A stretch of DNA of 40,115 nt from Betaproteobacteria bacterium (GTDB lineage Bacteria > Pseudomonadota > Gammaproteobacteria > Burkholderiales > SG8-41), in assembly GCA_025363435.1 (NCBI GenBank), contig JANYDY010000076.1, positions 1 to 40,115 on the forward strand. The letters run 5' to 3'. Of the stretch, positions 11,943 through 21,112 are shown in pieces. The notes below the pieces were generated by a model. That model searched no databases, was not told the origin of the DNA, and saw nothing but the letters and a program-made list of their open reading frames with translations. Both the position numbers and the translations under genes were made by a program. Each line of letters opens with the position of its first letter. Positions within the stretch are counted from its first letter, which is position 1.

Positions 11943-11962
11943 GATTAATCCCATTGTAATTG

Positions 11963-12913
11963 TTATACGGCGCCGGCCAGATGGGCCTGCTCGTCGGCAT
12001 GATAGCTGGAGCGTACCATCGGCCCGCTGGCAGCGTGTGAAAAGCCCATTGCATCGGCGTCTTTGGCGAATTGCTCGAACACCGCCGGCGCGACGTAACG
12101 TTCGACCGGCAGATGGTGGGCGCTCGGTTGCAGATACTGGCCGAGTGTCAGCATGTCGACGTCGTGCGCGCGCAGATCGCGCATCACCTCGATTATTTCC
12201 TCGTTGGTTTCGCCGAGGCCCAGCATCAACCCCGACTTGGTCGGCACTTTCGGTACGCGTGCTTTGAACTGTTTCAACAATTGCAGCGAGTTCGCATAAT
12301 CGGCGCCGGGCCTTGCGTGTTTGTACAGTCGCGGTACGGTTTCGAGATTATGGTTCATGACGTCGGGTGGCATCGCGGCAAGAATGTCGAGCGCAGTCGC
12401 CAGCCGCCCGCGGAAATCCGGCACCAGCACTTCGATGCGCGTGTCCGGCGACAGTTCGCGTACGGCGCTGATGCAATCGGCAAAGTGTCTGGCGCCACCG
12501 TCACGCAGATCATCGCGATCGACGCTGGTAATCACGACGTAACGCAGTTTGAGTGCGGCGATGGTGCGCCCGAGATTGGTCGGCTCTTCGGTATCCGGCG
12601 CTTTCGGCCGGCCGTGGCCGACGTCGCAGAACGGGCAGCGCCGCGTGCACAGATCGCCGAGGATCATGAAGGTTGCGGTGCCCTTGCCGAAACATTCGCC
12701 GATGTTCGGGCACGAGGCTTCTTCACACACGGTGTGCAGCGAATGCTCGCGCAATATCTGCTTGATGTCGGCAAAGCGTTGCGAGTTGCCGGCCTTGACG
12801 CGGATCCAGTCGGGTTTTTTCAGGCGCTCGATCGGCACGATGGGTATCGCCGCCTTGCCGTGCGCACGCGCTGTCTTCGCCAGGCCTTTTTGTTTTTCCG
12901 TGATGTCGTTCAT
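11963..12913 (-). CDS. lipA: Lipoyl synthase
   Basis: 316-residue radical-SAM enzyme that inserts two sulfurs into protein-bound octanoyl groups of 2-oxoacid dehydrogenases and the glycine cleavage H protein. Both iron-sulfur sites are visible: the auxiliary cluster motif [12 protein letters not shown] (CX4CX5C) and the radical-SAM CTRRCPFC (CX3CX2C). The C-terminal [11 protein letters not shown] supplies the conserved RSSY whose serine ligates the auxiliary cluster. Its ATG overlaps the lipB stop by 4 bp, so octanoyl transfer and sulfur insertion are encoded as a coupled pair. Confidence 0.97.
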   Translation of the reverse strand: MNDITEKQKGLAKTARAHGKAAIPIVPIERLKKPDWIRVKAGNSQRFADIKQILREHSLHTVCEEASCPNIGECFGKGTATFMILGDLCTRRCPFCDVGHGRPKAPDTEEPTNLGRTIAALKLRYVVITSVDRDDLRDGGARHFADCISAVRELSPDTRIEVLVPDFRGRLATALDILAAMPPDVMNHNLETVPRLYKHARPGADYANSLQLLKQFKARVPKVPTKSGLMLGLGETNEEIIEVMRDLRAHDVDMLTLGQYLQPSAHHLPVERYVAPAVFEQFAKDADAMGFSHAASGPMVRSSYHADEQAHLAGAV

Positions 12914-13527
12914 ATGACGTTGGTTGTCGGCAAAAGTGCGGTGAGGTGTTGAATCAATTGTTCGCCCAGGACGCCGGCTGTATCGGCAATGCCGAGATCG
13001 CGTGTTTGCGTGATATCAAGGCCCGGATAACCGCAGGGGTTGATGTTGCGAAACGGGCCGAGGTCCATGTCCACATTCAGTGCAAGTCCATGATAGCAGC
13101 AGCCGCGGCGTATGCGCAGCCCGAGGGCGGCGATTTTAGCGTTGTCGACATAGACGCCCGGTGCATCGGCGCGATAAACCGCTTTAACGCCATGGTCGGC
13201 CAGCAGCTTGATCACCGCCTGCTCCATCAAGCGCACCAGCGGGCGCACGCTAAGCCCGCGCCGCTTCATGTCGAGCAGCAGATACACAACGATCTGACCG
13301 GGGCCGTGATACGTGATCTGTCCGCCACGATCAATGCGCACGACCGGTATGCCGTTGTCGACGCGCGGCAGGTGTTCGGGTTTGCCGGCCAGGCCCAGCG
13401 TGTAAACCGGCGGATGTTCAAGCAGCCACAGTTCGTCGGGGGCGTCCGATTGACGATGCGTCGTGAATTCCTGCATGGCATGCCAGGTCGGTTCGTAGTC
13501 GGCGCGGCCAAGACGCTTGATCAGCAT
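12910..13527 (-). CDS. lipB: Octanoyl-[acyl-carrier-protein]:protein N-octanoyltransferase
   Basis: About 205 residues. It moves octanoate from acyl carrier protein to the lipoyl domains that LipA then modifies. Family motifs are [13 protein letters not shown], the substrate-binding [18 protein letters not shown], the catalytic-lysine region [12 protein letters not shown], and [20 protein letters not shown] with the conserved cysteine. Start choice is uncertain: the ATG at 13527 ([13 protein letters not shown]) fits the family; a GTG at 13545 would overlap the upstream ybeD stop by 4 bp (GTGA) and add six residues. Neither has a strong Shine-Dalgarno sequence. Confidence 0.95.
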   Translation of the reverse strand: MLIKRLGRADYEPTWHAMQEFTTHRQSDAPDELWLLEHPPVYTLGLAGKPEHLPRVDNGIPVVRIDRGGQITYHGPGQIVVYLLLDMKRRGLSVRPLVRLMEQAVIKLLADHGVKAVYRADAPGVYVDNAKIAALGLRIRRGCCYHGLALNVDMDLGPFRNINPCGYPGLDITQTRDLGIADTAGVLGEQLIQHLTALLPTTNVI

Positions 13528-13541
13528 TGAATAAGCCGGCG

Positions 13542-13808
13542 TCACAAAACCATTACCACCGTCGGGTGATCGCACAGTTCTCGATACAGCGTGTCGAGTT
13601 GCTCACGCGAGGTTGCATTGATTGTGCAGGTGATGCTCAGGTACTTGCCCTGCTTGCTGGCTTTCATTTCCATCGTCGCAGCGTCGAAGTCGGGCGCGTG
13701 GCGTTTGACGATTTCGAGCACGTTTTGTGCGAACCCCGCTTTGGTGTGCCCCATGATCTTGATGGGGAACTCGCTCGGATATTCGATCAGTGAGGCTGTT
13801 TCGGCCAT
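13542..13808 (-). CDS. ybeD: YbeD/DUF493 family protein
   Basis: 88 residues from the ATG at 13808 (a GTG at 13814 adds two). Small ferredoxin-like, ACT-related fold: SLIEYPSEFPIKIMGHT, then YLSITCTINATSREQLDTLY and a C-terminal HPTVVMVL strand. In Enterobacteria and Betaproteobacteria this gene lies between the dacA-type carboxypeptidase and lipB, as here; its regulatory role is not established. It is sandwiched between dat and lipB with almost no spacing, indicating one transcript. Confidence 0.9.
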   Translation of the reverse strand: MAETASLIEYPSEFPIKIMGHTKAGFAQNVLEIVKRHAPDFDAATMEMKASKQGKYLSITCTINATSREQLDTLYRELCDHPTVVMVL

Positions 13809-13821
13809 GGGCACTGTGGTC

Positions 13822-14685
13822 TCAGGCGGCGCGCCGCATCACTGTCTGCTTGAATTCCTGATACAGCGCGTGCATGCGCTGAAACAGCGGGCCCGGCTTG
13901 CCGTTGCCGACCGGGCGGCCGTCGAGGCGGGTGACCGCGAGCACTTCCTTGGTCGAGGAGGTGATCCATATTTCGTCGGCATCGCGCGTCTCCGCCTCTG
14001 AAACCTCGCGCACTTCGAATTCGAATTCGCGCGCCCGCGCGATTTCCAGCACGACGTCGTAGGTGATGCCGGGCAGCACGAGGTTGTTTTTCGGCGGCGC
14101 CAGCAGCACGCCGTTCTTCACGACAAAGACGTTGCACGACGAGGCCTCTGTCAGTTTGCCGTCGCGGAACAGCAGTGTTTCGGCGACGCCGGCGTCCACG
14201 GCCATTTGCTTGAGCAGGCAGTTGCCGAGCAGCGACACCGATTTGACGTCGCATCTAAGCCAGCGGAAATCGCTCGCGCTGATCGTAGCGACGCCGTCGT
14301 TGATCTGCGCGGCCGGCGGTGTCGTCAGCGGGTTCGACATCAGGAACACCGTTTGCTTCGCATCTTTCGGGAACGCGTGGTCGCGTTTGGCGACTCCGCG
14401 CGTGACCTGCAGGTAGACCGATTGGTCGTCGCCGTCGTTGCGGGCGACGATCTCGCCGATCAGGCGCGTCCACTCGGCGTCGGATAGCGGATTGGCGATA
14501 CGCACGCCGTCAAGGCTGTTCTGCAGGCGGCGCAGGTGCTCGGCGAGGCGGAAGGGATGGCGCGAGTAGACGGGTATCACTTCGTAGACGCCGTCGCCGA
14601 AAATGAAACCGCGGTCGAGCACAGGTACGCGCGCCTCATTGAGCGGCATGAATTCACCGTTGAGATAGACGATATCGCTGGTCAT
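13822..14685 (-). CDS. dat: D-amino-acid aminotransferase, class IV PLP enzyme
   Basis: 287 residues. A fold-type IV aminotransferase interconverting D-amino acids and 2-oxo acids, supplying D-Ala/D-Glu. The N-terminus IVYLNGEFMPLNEARVPVLDRGF is typical, the PLP lysine lies in CDVKSVSLLGNCLLKQMA, and LTEASSCNVFVVKNG and LPGITYDVVLEIA form the cofactor region. A clear GGGAG precedes the ATG. Branched-chain aminotransferase (ilvE) is the main alternative in this fold class. The context between the D,D-carboxypeptidase and ybeD, a recurrent betaproteobacterial order, favours the D-amino-acid enzyme. Confidence 0.88.
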   Translation of the reverse strand: MTSDIVYLNGEFMPLNEARVPVLDRGFIFGDGVYEVIPVYSRHPFRLAEHLRRLQNSLDGVRIANPLSDAEWTRLIGEIVARNDGDDQSVYLQVTRGVAKRDHAFPKDAKQTVFLMSNPLTTPPAAQINDGVATISASDFRWLRCDVKSVSLLGNCLLKQMAVDAGVAETLLFRDGKLTEASSCNVFVVKNGVLLAPPKNNLVLPGITYDVVLEIARAREFEFEVREVSEAETRDADEIWITSSTKEVLAVTRLDGRPVGNGKPGPLFQRMHALYQEFKQTVMRRAA

Positions 14686-14709
14686 GACGATCTCCCGTGT
14701 GCGCCGGCG

Positions 14710-15837
14710 TTATTTGAACAGCAGGCGCAGCGAATCCCAGCCGCGCCCGAAAATTCCCGCCAGCGGCACGGCGTCGAGCGCGACGACCGGAATCTCCGCG
14801 TAAGGCTTGCCGTCAAGCAGCAGTTTCATCACGCCCAGTTTCTGGCCCGCCGCAATCGGCGCCACCAGCGGCTGCTGGGTTTCGAGTTGCGCCTTTAATT
14901 TGTCGATCTGCCCCTTCGGAATGCTCACGTACATTTCGTTGATGAAGCCAGCCTTGACGTTGTTGCCCGCACCCTTCCACACCGTCACGCTGGCCACTGC
15001 CTGACCAGCTTCGTAGAGTTTCACGCTATCATAAAACTGAAAACCGTAGTTGAGCAGCTTCTGGCTTTCGGTTGCGCGCGCGCTTTCCGAAGAAGTGCCG
15101 AGCACCACCGACAAGAGGCGCCGCTCGCCGCGTTTGGCCGAGGTGATCAGGCAATAGCCGGCATTTTCCGTATAACCGGTTTTCATGCCGTCGACCGTCG
15201 GGTCCGACCACAGCAGGCGGTTGCGGTTGGCCTGCGTGATGTTGTTGTAACGGTATTCCTTCATCGAATACAGCGGATGATATTCAGGGAAGTCGCGGAT
15301 GATCGCCGAGGCCAGCAGCGCGAGGTCGAAGGCCGTCGAATAATGTTGTGGATTGGGCAGGCCGGTTGCGTTCATGAAGCTGGTGTTTTTCATGCCCAGA
15401 CGCTGCGCTTCCTGCGTCATCATCTGCGCAAACGTTTCTTCGCTGCCGGCAATCAGTTCGGCGAGCGCGATGCAGGCGTCGTTGCCGGATTGCACGATCA
15501 TGCCGCGGATCAGCTCATCGACGCTGACTGCTTTGCGCGGTTCGATGAACATGCGCGAGCCCTCGGCTTTCCACGCGCGGTCCGACACCGGCACGATCTG
15601 CGTAGCCTGGATTTTTTTCTGCTTGAGCGCGCTGAACGTCAGGTAGGCGGTCATCAGCTTGGTCAGTGATGCCGGCTCGAAACGTTCGTCGGCTTTCACA
15701 CTCGCCAGCGTCTGCTGGCTGTGATAATCAAGCAACAGATACGACTTGGCGAGAACAGGGGGCGGCTGTGTGCCGGCGGACTGCGCGCAGCAGACGGCGG
15801 CAGCGCAACACAAAACAAAAGAAAGGAGGGCGCGCAT
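14710..15837 (-). CDS. dacC: D-alanyl-D-alanine carboxypeptidase, PBP5/6 family
   Basis: 375 residues. It removes the terminal D-Ala of peptidoglycan pentapeptides in the periplasm. There is a signal peptide (MRALLSFVLCCAAAVCCAQ), then the three serine-peptidase motifs: SxxK as SLTK in PASLTKLMTAY, SxN as SGN in QSGNDACIAL, and KTG in DGMKTGYTENAG. The C-terminal PBP5-type beta domain (about 280-365) ends in an amphipathic segment (GIFGRGWDSLRLLFK) that would anchor it to the inner membrane. It heads the dat-ybeD-lipB-lipA run. dacA and dacC are not distinguishable from sequence alone. Confidence 0.93.
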   Translation of the reverse strand: MRALLSFVLCCAAAVCCAQSAGTQPPPVLAKSYLLLDYHSQQTLASVKADERFEPASLTKLMTAYLTFSALKQKKIQATQIVPVSDRAWKAEGSRMFIEPRKAVSVDELIRGMIVQSGNDACIALAELIAGSEETFAQMMTQEAQRLGMKNTSFMNATGLPNPQHYSTAFDLALLASAIIRDFPEYHPLYSMKEYRYNNITQANRNRLLWSDPTVDGMKTGYTENAGYCLITSAKRGERRLLSVVLGTSSESARATESQKLLNYGFQFYDSVKLYEAGQAVASVTVWKGAGNNVKAGFINEMYVSIPKGQIDKLKAQLETQQPLVAPIAAGQKLGVMKLLLDGKPYAEIPVVALDAVPLAGIFGRGWDSLRLLFK

Positions 15838-15854
15838 GGGTTCGAAAAGCGCGA

Positions 15855-15860
15855 ATTATA
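15855..15860 (-). promoter_or_regulatory. Candidate -10 box for dacC
   Basis: Perfect TATAAT on the minus strand followed by TCGCGC, only 18 bp from the dacC ATG, implying a very short leader. A GGCGCC inverted repeat lies just upstream of it (15870-15887). No good -35 hexamer is present, so support is limited. Confidence 0.35.
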
Positions 15861-15900
15861 ACAAAGCGCGGCGCCGTCCCCGGCGCCCGGCCGTATCGTA

Positions 15901-16080
15901 TCAGTTGTCCTGATCGCGAACGCGGCGTATCGCTGCGCGCATCAATTCGAGCTGGCGGCTGAAATTCGTGCAACCGTGGCAGATCAGCAAATGCAGTTTC
16001 ATCAGGATGCGCTCGCGCAGGCCGAGCGGCCGATCCTGGGCCTGTGACAGCAATACGCTGGCTTGTTTGCAGGTCAGCAT
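15901..16080 (-). CDS. Minimal zinc anti-sigma factor (ZAS-type)
   Basis: 59 residues. It carries an upstream Cys (residue 4) and the HX3CX2C signature in HLLICHGC (residues about 30-37), the zinc-associated anti-sigma motif. It has no membrane segment and no sensor domain, so it would be a small cytosolic protein binding the sigma factor encoded just 4 bp upstream. The start at 16080 is chosen for that spacing; the longer frame to 16125 would overlap the sigma gene and adds nothing recognisable. Sigma-factor control by zinc or thiol redox state is inferred from the family only. Confidence 0.78.
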   Translation of the reverse strand: MLTCKQASVLLSQAQDRPLGLRERILMKLHLLICHGCTNFSRQLELMRAAIRRVRDQDN

Positions 16081-16084
16081 GGTA

Positions 16085-16648
16085 TCAGGCCGTAAAGGCG
16101 CCCCATTTGATTTCAATGCATTCACGCAGGGCCAGGCGAGCGCGGTGGAGTATTACCCACAGGTTGGTCGGCGTAATGCCGAGCTCCTTACAAATTTCCT
16201 CGGTTGTCATTTCCAGCACTTCGCGCATCATGAAGACGCGGGCGTTGCGCTCCGGCATTGCTTTAGCGCAAATTTCGAAGGCTTCGCGAAAGCGCTTGTC
16301 TTCGAGCGCCCGTGCCGGGCTGCCCCAGTCGGCCGGCTGCTGCTGCCAGTGTCCGTCGCCTTGAAACAGGGCGTCGATGGCGTCGGCTTCTGAACCGTCG
16401 TCATCGACCGTCAGCGACTGCTCGCGCGACTTGCGGCGTATGAGGTCGATGATCTTGTGTTTGAGTATGCCGGTCAGCCAGGTTTTCGCGGTCGATTTGC
16501 CTTCGAAGCGGGCGCGGCCTTCGAGTGCCGCCAGCATGGTTTCCTGCACCACGTCTTCGGCGCTATCGCGGTCGCGCAGCTGCAGCAGCGCGTAGCGCAG
16601 CAGGTAGGGCCGCAATTGTTCCAGTTCTTCGGTGCCGGGATGACTCAT
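16085..16648 (-). CDS. ECF-type RNA polymerase sigma factor
   Basis: 187 residues. Region 2 is visible as RDSAEDVVQETMLAALEG, then TAKTWLTGILKHKIIDLIRR; region 4 as MPERNARVFMMREVLEMTTEEI, where the helix-turn-helix ELGITPTNLWVILHRARLAL follows. The linker between them is long and acidic. It resembles the betaproteobacterial sigma-70-like subfamily TIGR02943 that is paired with a tiny zinc-finger partner, as found here immediately downstream. The regulon is unknown; dacC directly downstream is a possible target. Confidence 0.88.
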   Translation of the reverse strand: MSHPGTEELEQLRPYLLRYALLQLRDRDSAEDVVQETMLAALEGRARFEGKSTAKTWLTGILKHKIIDLIRRKSREQSLTVDDDGSEADAIDALFQGDGHWQQQPADWGSPARALEDKRFREAFEICAKAMPERNARVFMMREVLEMTTEEICKELGITPTNLWVILHRARLALRECIEIKWGAFTA

Positions 16649-16732
16649 AGGGGGGCTTGAATTCTCGCGGAATGGCGCAATTTACGGTCTTTCGTGCCGG
16701 CATACAAGCAAACGGATTTGTTGCAGAGGCTG

Positions 16733-16760
16733 CTTGAAATCCGCACTGCTGCACCGATAT
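16733..16760 (+). promoter_or_regulatory. Sigma-32-like heat-shock promoter of hsp20
   Basis: CTTGAAA at 16733-16739 is a perfect sigma-32 -35 element. After a 13-bp spacer, ACCGATAT at 16753-16760 matches most of the CCCCATNT -10 consensus. This puts transcription start near 16767, about 47 nt before the hsp20 ATG. The same bases can also be read as a sigma-70 promoter (TTGAAA, 18 bp, TATAGC). The position upstream of a small heat-shock gene supports the heat-shock reading. Confidence 0.62.
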
Positions 16761-16813
16761 AGCCTGCACAGGGCTGCACTGCACCCGGGCCCAAACGACA
16801 AAGGAGAATTCAC

Positions 16814-17236
16814 ATGGCAAATCTTGCGCGCATCAATGTACTGGACAACACGCTCGACGAAATGCTGCGCGGCTTTTTCGTGCGCCCGCTGAATGCTGAA
16901 GCGGCGGCACCTGCGCAATTGCGCATCGATGTCACCGAAACGGAAGCTGCTTATACCGTGCGTGCTGAAATTCCCGGCGTGAAAAAAGACGAGATCCAGG
17001 TCGCCATCGAAGGCAATCAGGTCGAAATCAGCGCCGAAGTGAAAAACGAGCGCGAAGTGAAGGAAGGCGAAAAAGTGTTGCGCACCGAGCGCTACTTCGG
17101 CAGGGTCTACCGCGCGTTTGCGCTTGGTCAGGACATCGACGATGCGGCGACCGAAGCGCGCTACGCCGACGGCATTCTCGAGCTGAAGCTGGTGAAAAAA
17201 GCCTCGGCCAGGGTCAAGCGCATCACCATCCAGTAA
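16814..17236 (+). CDS. Small heat-shock protein, Hsp20/alpha-crystallin family
   Basis: 140 residues. An ATP-independent chaperone that holds unfolding proteins as oligomers. The alpha-crystallin domain spans about residues 35-140: LRIDVTETEAAYTVRAEIPG, VKKDEIQVAIEGNQVEISAE, and the AYADGILEL-like segment RYADGILELKLVKK. The C-terminus ends in VKRITIQ, containing an I-x-I type anchor. A strong AAGGAG (16801-16806) precedes the ATG. It diverges from the sigma-factor gene and has its own sigma-32-like promoter. Confidence 0.94.
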   Translation: MANLARINVLDNTLDEMLRGFFVRPLNAEAAAPAQLRIDVTETEAAYTVRAEIPGVKKDEIQVAIEGNQVEISAEVKNEREVKEGEKVLRTERYFGRVYRAFALGQDIDDAATEARYADGILELKLVKKASARVKRITIQ

Positions 17237-17268
17237 TACCGCGCACAGCAGGCAGGGCGCGAACGGCG

Positions 17269-17289
17269 GCGGGCCTCACGGCCCGCTTT
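17269..17289 (+). terminator. Weak terminator-like hairpin after hsp20
   Basis: Perfect 7-bp stem GCGGGCC/GGCCCGC with a TCAC loop, followed only by TTTG. The T-tract is short, so termination may be partial. Confidence 0.4.
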
Positions 17290-17335
17290 GCCGGCCTGCC
17301 GCTTACGGTCTGGCGCAGTGATGTAAAATGGGTGA

Positions 17336-18247
<912 letters not shown>

Positions 18248-18255
18248 CAGGGCTC

Positions 18256-18900
18256 GTGAAATTCAATCGTGTCTGGGTGTTCGATCTCGATAACACTCTG
18301 CACAATGCCAGCCCGCATATTTTTCCGCATATCAATAGCGCGATGAACGCTTATCTGCAGCAGCATCTCGGGCTGGACGAGGTGGCCGCCGGCGAATTGC
18401 GGCGCCGTTACTGGCTGCGTTATGGCGCAACCCTGATTGGCCTGATGCGCAACCACGCCACCGACCCGCAGCATTTTCTGCGCGCAACGCATGATTTCCC
18501 CGACCTTGAAGCGAAAATCGTCGCCGAACCCGGCCTGCGTGCAACGCTGCGCCGCCTGCCCGGCCGCAAGCTGGTGTTTTCCAACGCGCCGGCGCATTAT
18601 GCTGCGGCAGTGTTGAATGCATTGGGCATCGCCGATCTTTTCGACGATGTCTTTTCGATCGAGCATACCGGTTACCGGCCGAAGCCCGACAGTTTCGGTT
18701 TTTTGCGATTGTTTCAGCGCAATCGCGTGCGCGCTGATCGTTGCGTAATGGTTGAGGACACATTGGCGAATCTGAAAACCGCAAAGAAGCTCGGCATGTC
18801 TACGGTATGGGTGGCGCGCACCGCAAAAATACCCGGCTATGTCGACTTCAGTATACGCAATCTGATGCAGTTGCCGCGCCTGGCGTGGCATTTGAATTGA
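18256..18900 (+). CDS. HAD-family pyrimidine 5'-nucleotidase-like phosphatase
   Basis: 214 residues with a GTG start. HAD motif I FDLDNTLHNA (both catalytic Asp), motif II in KLVFSNAP, motif III lysine in YRPKPDSF and motif IV VMVEDTLANLKTAKKLG are all present. The helical cap (about 20-110) and the sequence type match the yeast Sdt1/pyrimidine 5'-nucleotidase group. The argB-HAD-slmA order recurs in Betaproteobacteria. The precise substrate is inferred. Confidence 0.87.
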   Translation: MKFNRVWVFDLDNTLHNASPHIFPHINSAMNAYLQQHLGLDEVAAGELRRRYWLRYGATLIGLMRNHATDPQHFLRATHDFPDLEAKIVAEPGLRATLRRLPGRKLVFSNAPAHYAAAVLNALGIADLFDDVFSIEHTGYRPKPDSFGFLRLFQRNRVRADRCVMVEDTLANLKTAKKLGMSTVWVARTAKIPGYVDFSIRNLMQLPRLAWHLN

Positions 18901-18911
18901 CGGAGACCGCA

Positions 18912-19487
18912 ATGATCAAACGCGGCGATCGCAAATTGCAGATTTTGCAGACACTGGCCGAGATGCTCGAGCAGCCGGCCGCCGAAAAGATTACGACCGC
19001 GGCGCTGGCGGCGAAAATCGACGTTTCGGAAGCGGCGCTCTACCGTCATTTCGCCAGCAAGGCGCAGATGTTCGAGGGGCTGATCGAATTTATCGAGGAA
19101 ACGCTGTTCGGCCTGATCAACAAGGTTACCGCCGAGGAAAAAAGCGGCCTGCGCCAGCTTGAATCGATTACCACCATGCTGCTCGGTTTTGCGCAGAAGA
19201 ACCGCGGCATGACGCGTGTGCTGATCGGCGATGCGCTGGTACACGAAAACGAACGTCTGCAGGCGCGCATCAACCAGCTGCATGACCGCGTCGAAGCCAC
19301 ACTCAAGCAGGCCATCCGTTTTGCCGCCGGCCAGAATGAGCTGCCTGCGGGCATCGACGCCGCGGCGCGCGCCAATCTGATCATGAGTTGCGTGTCGGGT
19401 CGCTGGCAGCAGTTTGCCAAAAGCGGATTCAAACGCGACCCGATGCAGTACTGGCCGGACCAATGGCGCACGTTGATTTCGCACTGA
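18912..19487 (+). CDS. slmA: Nucleoid occlusion factor, TetR family
   Basis: 191 residues. SlmA binds specific chromosomal sites and blocks FtsZ ring assembly over the nucleoid. The TetR helix-turn-helix (about 8-55) reads ILQTLAEMLEQP, then ITTAALAAKIDVSEAALYRHF, followed by the SlmA-typical FEGLIEFIEETLFGLIN. The open frame upstream of 18912 is only antisense/other-frame extension into the HAD gene; GGAGACC precedes the chosen ATG. Confidence 0.93.
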   Translation: MIKRGDRKLQILQTLAEMLEQPAAEKITTAALAAKIDVSEAALYRHFASKAQMFEGLIEFIEETLFGLINKVTAEEKSGLRQLESITTMLLGFAQKNRGMTRVLIGDALVHENERLQARINQLHDRVEATLKQAIRFAAGQNELPAGIDAAARANLIMSCVSGRWQQFAKSGFKRDPMQYWPDQWRTLISH

Positions 19488-19509
19488 AACGGAATTTCCC
19501 GGAGGCACT

Positions 19510-19932
19510 ATGAACATAACGACGCAGCAATTCGCCGAACTCCTGATCGGCATCGCGCGCTCGCAGCAGGCCATCATCGATGCGATTGAATCGCAGAAGG
19601 CCGGTTTCAAGGGCACCTATCTGTCGCCGGTACTCGACAGCGTGGCGAAAATCCGCACCACTAATCGCGCGCCGTCATTGCAGGAATTTCCGGCGCGCGT
19701 GCTGTCACAGTGTCAGAGCCGCGTCGGCCCCAATGTCGAACAGGTCGTGAAGGATCTTGAAGCCATGCTGTCAGGCCAGGTTGCCACACCCTCGGCTGTC
19801 GCACCTGCAGCAGCGCGTGCCGCGGCCGCAGCACCTGCAGCACCCGCCCCCGCTGCGGCACCGGCAGCCGCGGCGCCAGCTCCGGCGGCGACCGGCGGCG
19901 GTGATGACGATCTTGATATGACCAAGACTTAG
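19510..19932 (+). CDS. Hypothetical protein with Ala/Pro-rich tail
   Basis: 140 residues, family not recognised. The N-terminal 90 residues look helical and soluble (TTQQFAELLIGIARSQQAII; VGPNVEQVVKDLEAMLSG). Residues about 95-128 are an Ala/Pro low-complexity linker, and the end is acidic (GGGDDDLDMTKT). A strong GGAGG lies just upstream of the ATG. It sits between slmA (22-bp gap, same strand) and a convergent methyltransferase. The linker and acidic tip suggest a protein that tethers or docks onto a partner, but that is only inference. Confidence 0.75.
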   Translation: MNITTQQFAELLIGIARSQQAIIDAIESQKAGFKGTYLSPVLDSVAKIRTTNRAPSLQEFPARVLSQCQSRVGPNVEQVVKDLEAMLSGQVATPSAVAPAAARAAAAAPAAPAPAAAPAAAAPAPAATGGGDDDLDMTKT

Positions 19933-19972
19933 GGGTTTTGGATAAACGTTTCTTGTCTGGAAATTTTCTGTT

Positions 19973-21109
19973 TCAGGATTTGCGCAGAATAAAGATGAAT
20001 CCGTTGACGTCGCCGCGGATGTGTTGCGCGCAGCTTTCGACTTCGACCATGCCGCTGTGGCGGCACAAATCGCGAACGTAATTAACCGCGTGCGCATAGC
20101 GGCCGCTCGGTTGCAGCACGAAATTATCGTGATCCGTCAGTTCGATTGAAAACGCATAAAGGCCCCCGCTATCGAGGGCGCGCGCAATCGATTCGAATAG
20201 CGGCGCAAGTTCGCCGAAATAAACTAGTACATCGGCCGCCAGCACGAGGTCGAAAGTGGCGGGCTGCGATTGGGCCAGCCAGTCGGTGATGCTGCGTTCC
20301 GCCAGCGTTGTGTAGAGATTGCGCGCGCGTGCTTTGTCCAGCATTGCCGGCGACAGATCGACGCCAGTCAAACTGCTGAAGTGGCCGGCCAGTTGCACGC
20401 CGCACAGCCCGGTGCCGCAGCCAAGATCGAGTATCCGCAGATTGCGTCGCGGCTCGATTGCCTTGATGCGCGCGGCGAGTATTTCAGGAATGCAGTAGCC
20501 GAGTTCGTCGATCAACCGGCGGTCGAAATCGCCGGCGAAATTGTCGAACAGGCTGCGCGTGTAGTCGTCGGGCGCGTGCGCGGTTGTTTCACCCTTGAGC
20601 GCACTCAACAGATGGCGAAAAATTTCCACATCAATGCCACGCGCAATCGCCTGTTGAAACGTTGCCGTCGCATTGTCGCGGTCGCCGGCTGACGCGTAGA
20701 GGCGGCCCAGATTCAAATAGGGCGGCGCAAAGTCGGGCCCCAGCCCGACGGCGCGGCGGTACGCTGCCAGCGCTTCGTCTGCTTTGCCCTGCATCTGCAA
20801 CACCGACCCTAGATTGTTGTGCGCCTCGATGTAGTCCGCGCGCAACGCGATGGCGCGCCGGTAGCATGCGGCGGCGTGTTCGAGTTGTTGCTGGTCGCGC
20901 GCGGCGAGCCCGAGACGGAAATGCGCTTCTGCGTTATGCGGCTCGAGTGCAAGCGCGCGTTCAAACGCGAGTGCCGCGCCGGTGTGATCGCCGGCGACAC
21001 TTTGTTGTTTGCCGGCTTCGATTTCCGCGCCCGCGCCATGCAGGCGATTCGGTGCGCCGCCGCGATCCAGCAGCCGGCGGAAAAACTCACGCAAGGGCGC
21101 GGCGAACAC
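19973..21109 (-). CDS. TPR-repeat class I SAM-dependent methyltransferase
   Basis: 378 residues. The N-terminal half has three to four TPR units (for example GAALAFERALALEPHNAEAH; AACYRRAIALRADYIEAHNN; ALAAYRRAVGLGPDFAPPYL). The C-terminal half is a methyltransferase with SAM motif I LRILDLGCGTGLCG, LTGVDLSPAMLDKARARN and a motif-IV-like FDLVLAADVLVYFGEL. The substrate is unknown; TPRs imply docking to a protein partner. It starts 3 bp after the moeB stop, so the two are likely co-transcribed. Confidence 0.85.
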   Translation of the reverse strand: MFAAPLREFFRRLLDRGGAPNRLHGAGAEIEAGKQQSVAGDHTGAALAFERALALEPHNAEAHFRLGLAARDQQQLEHAAACYRRAIALRADYIEAHNNLGSVLQMQGKADEALAAYRRAVGLGPDFAPPYLNLGRLYASAGDRDNATATFQQAIARGIDVEIFRHLLSALKGETTAHAPDDYTRSLFDNFAGDFDRRLIDELGYCIPEILAARIKAIEPRRNLRILDLGCGTGLCGVQLAGHFSSLTGVDLSPAMLDKARARNLYTTLAERSITDWLAQSQPATFDLVLAADVLVYFGELAPLFESIARALDSGGLYAFSIELTDHDNFVLQPSGRYAHAVNYVRDLCRHSGMVEVESCAQHIRGDVNGFIFILRKS

Positions 21110-21112
21110 CGC

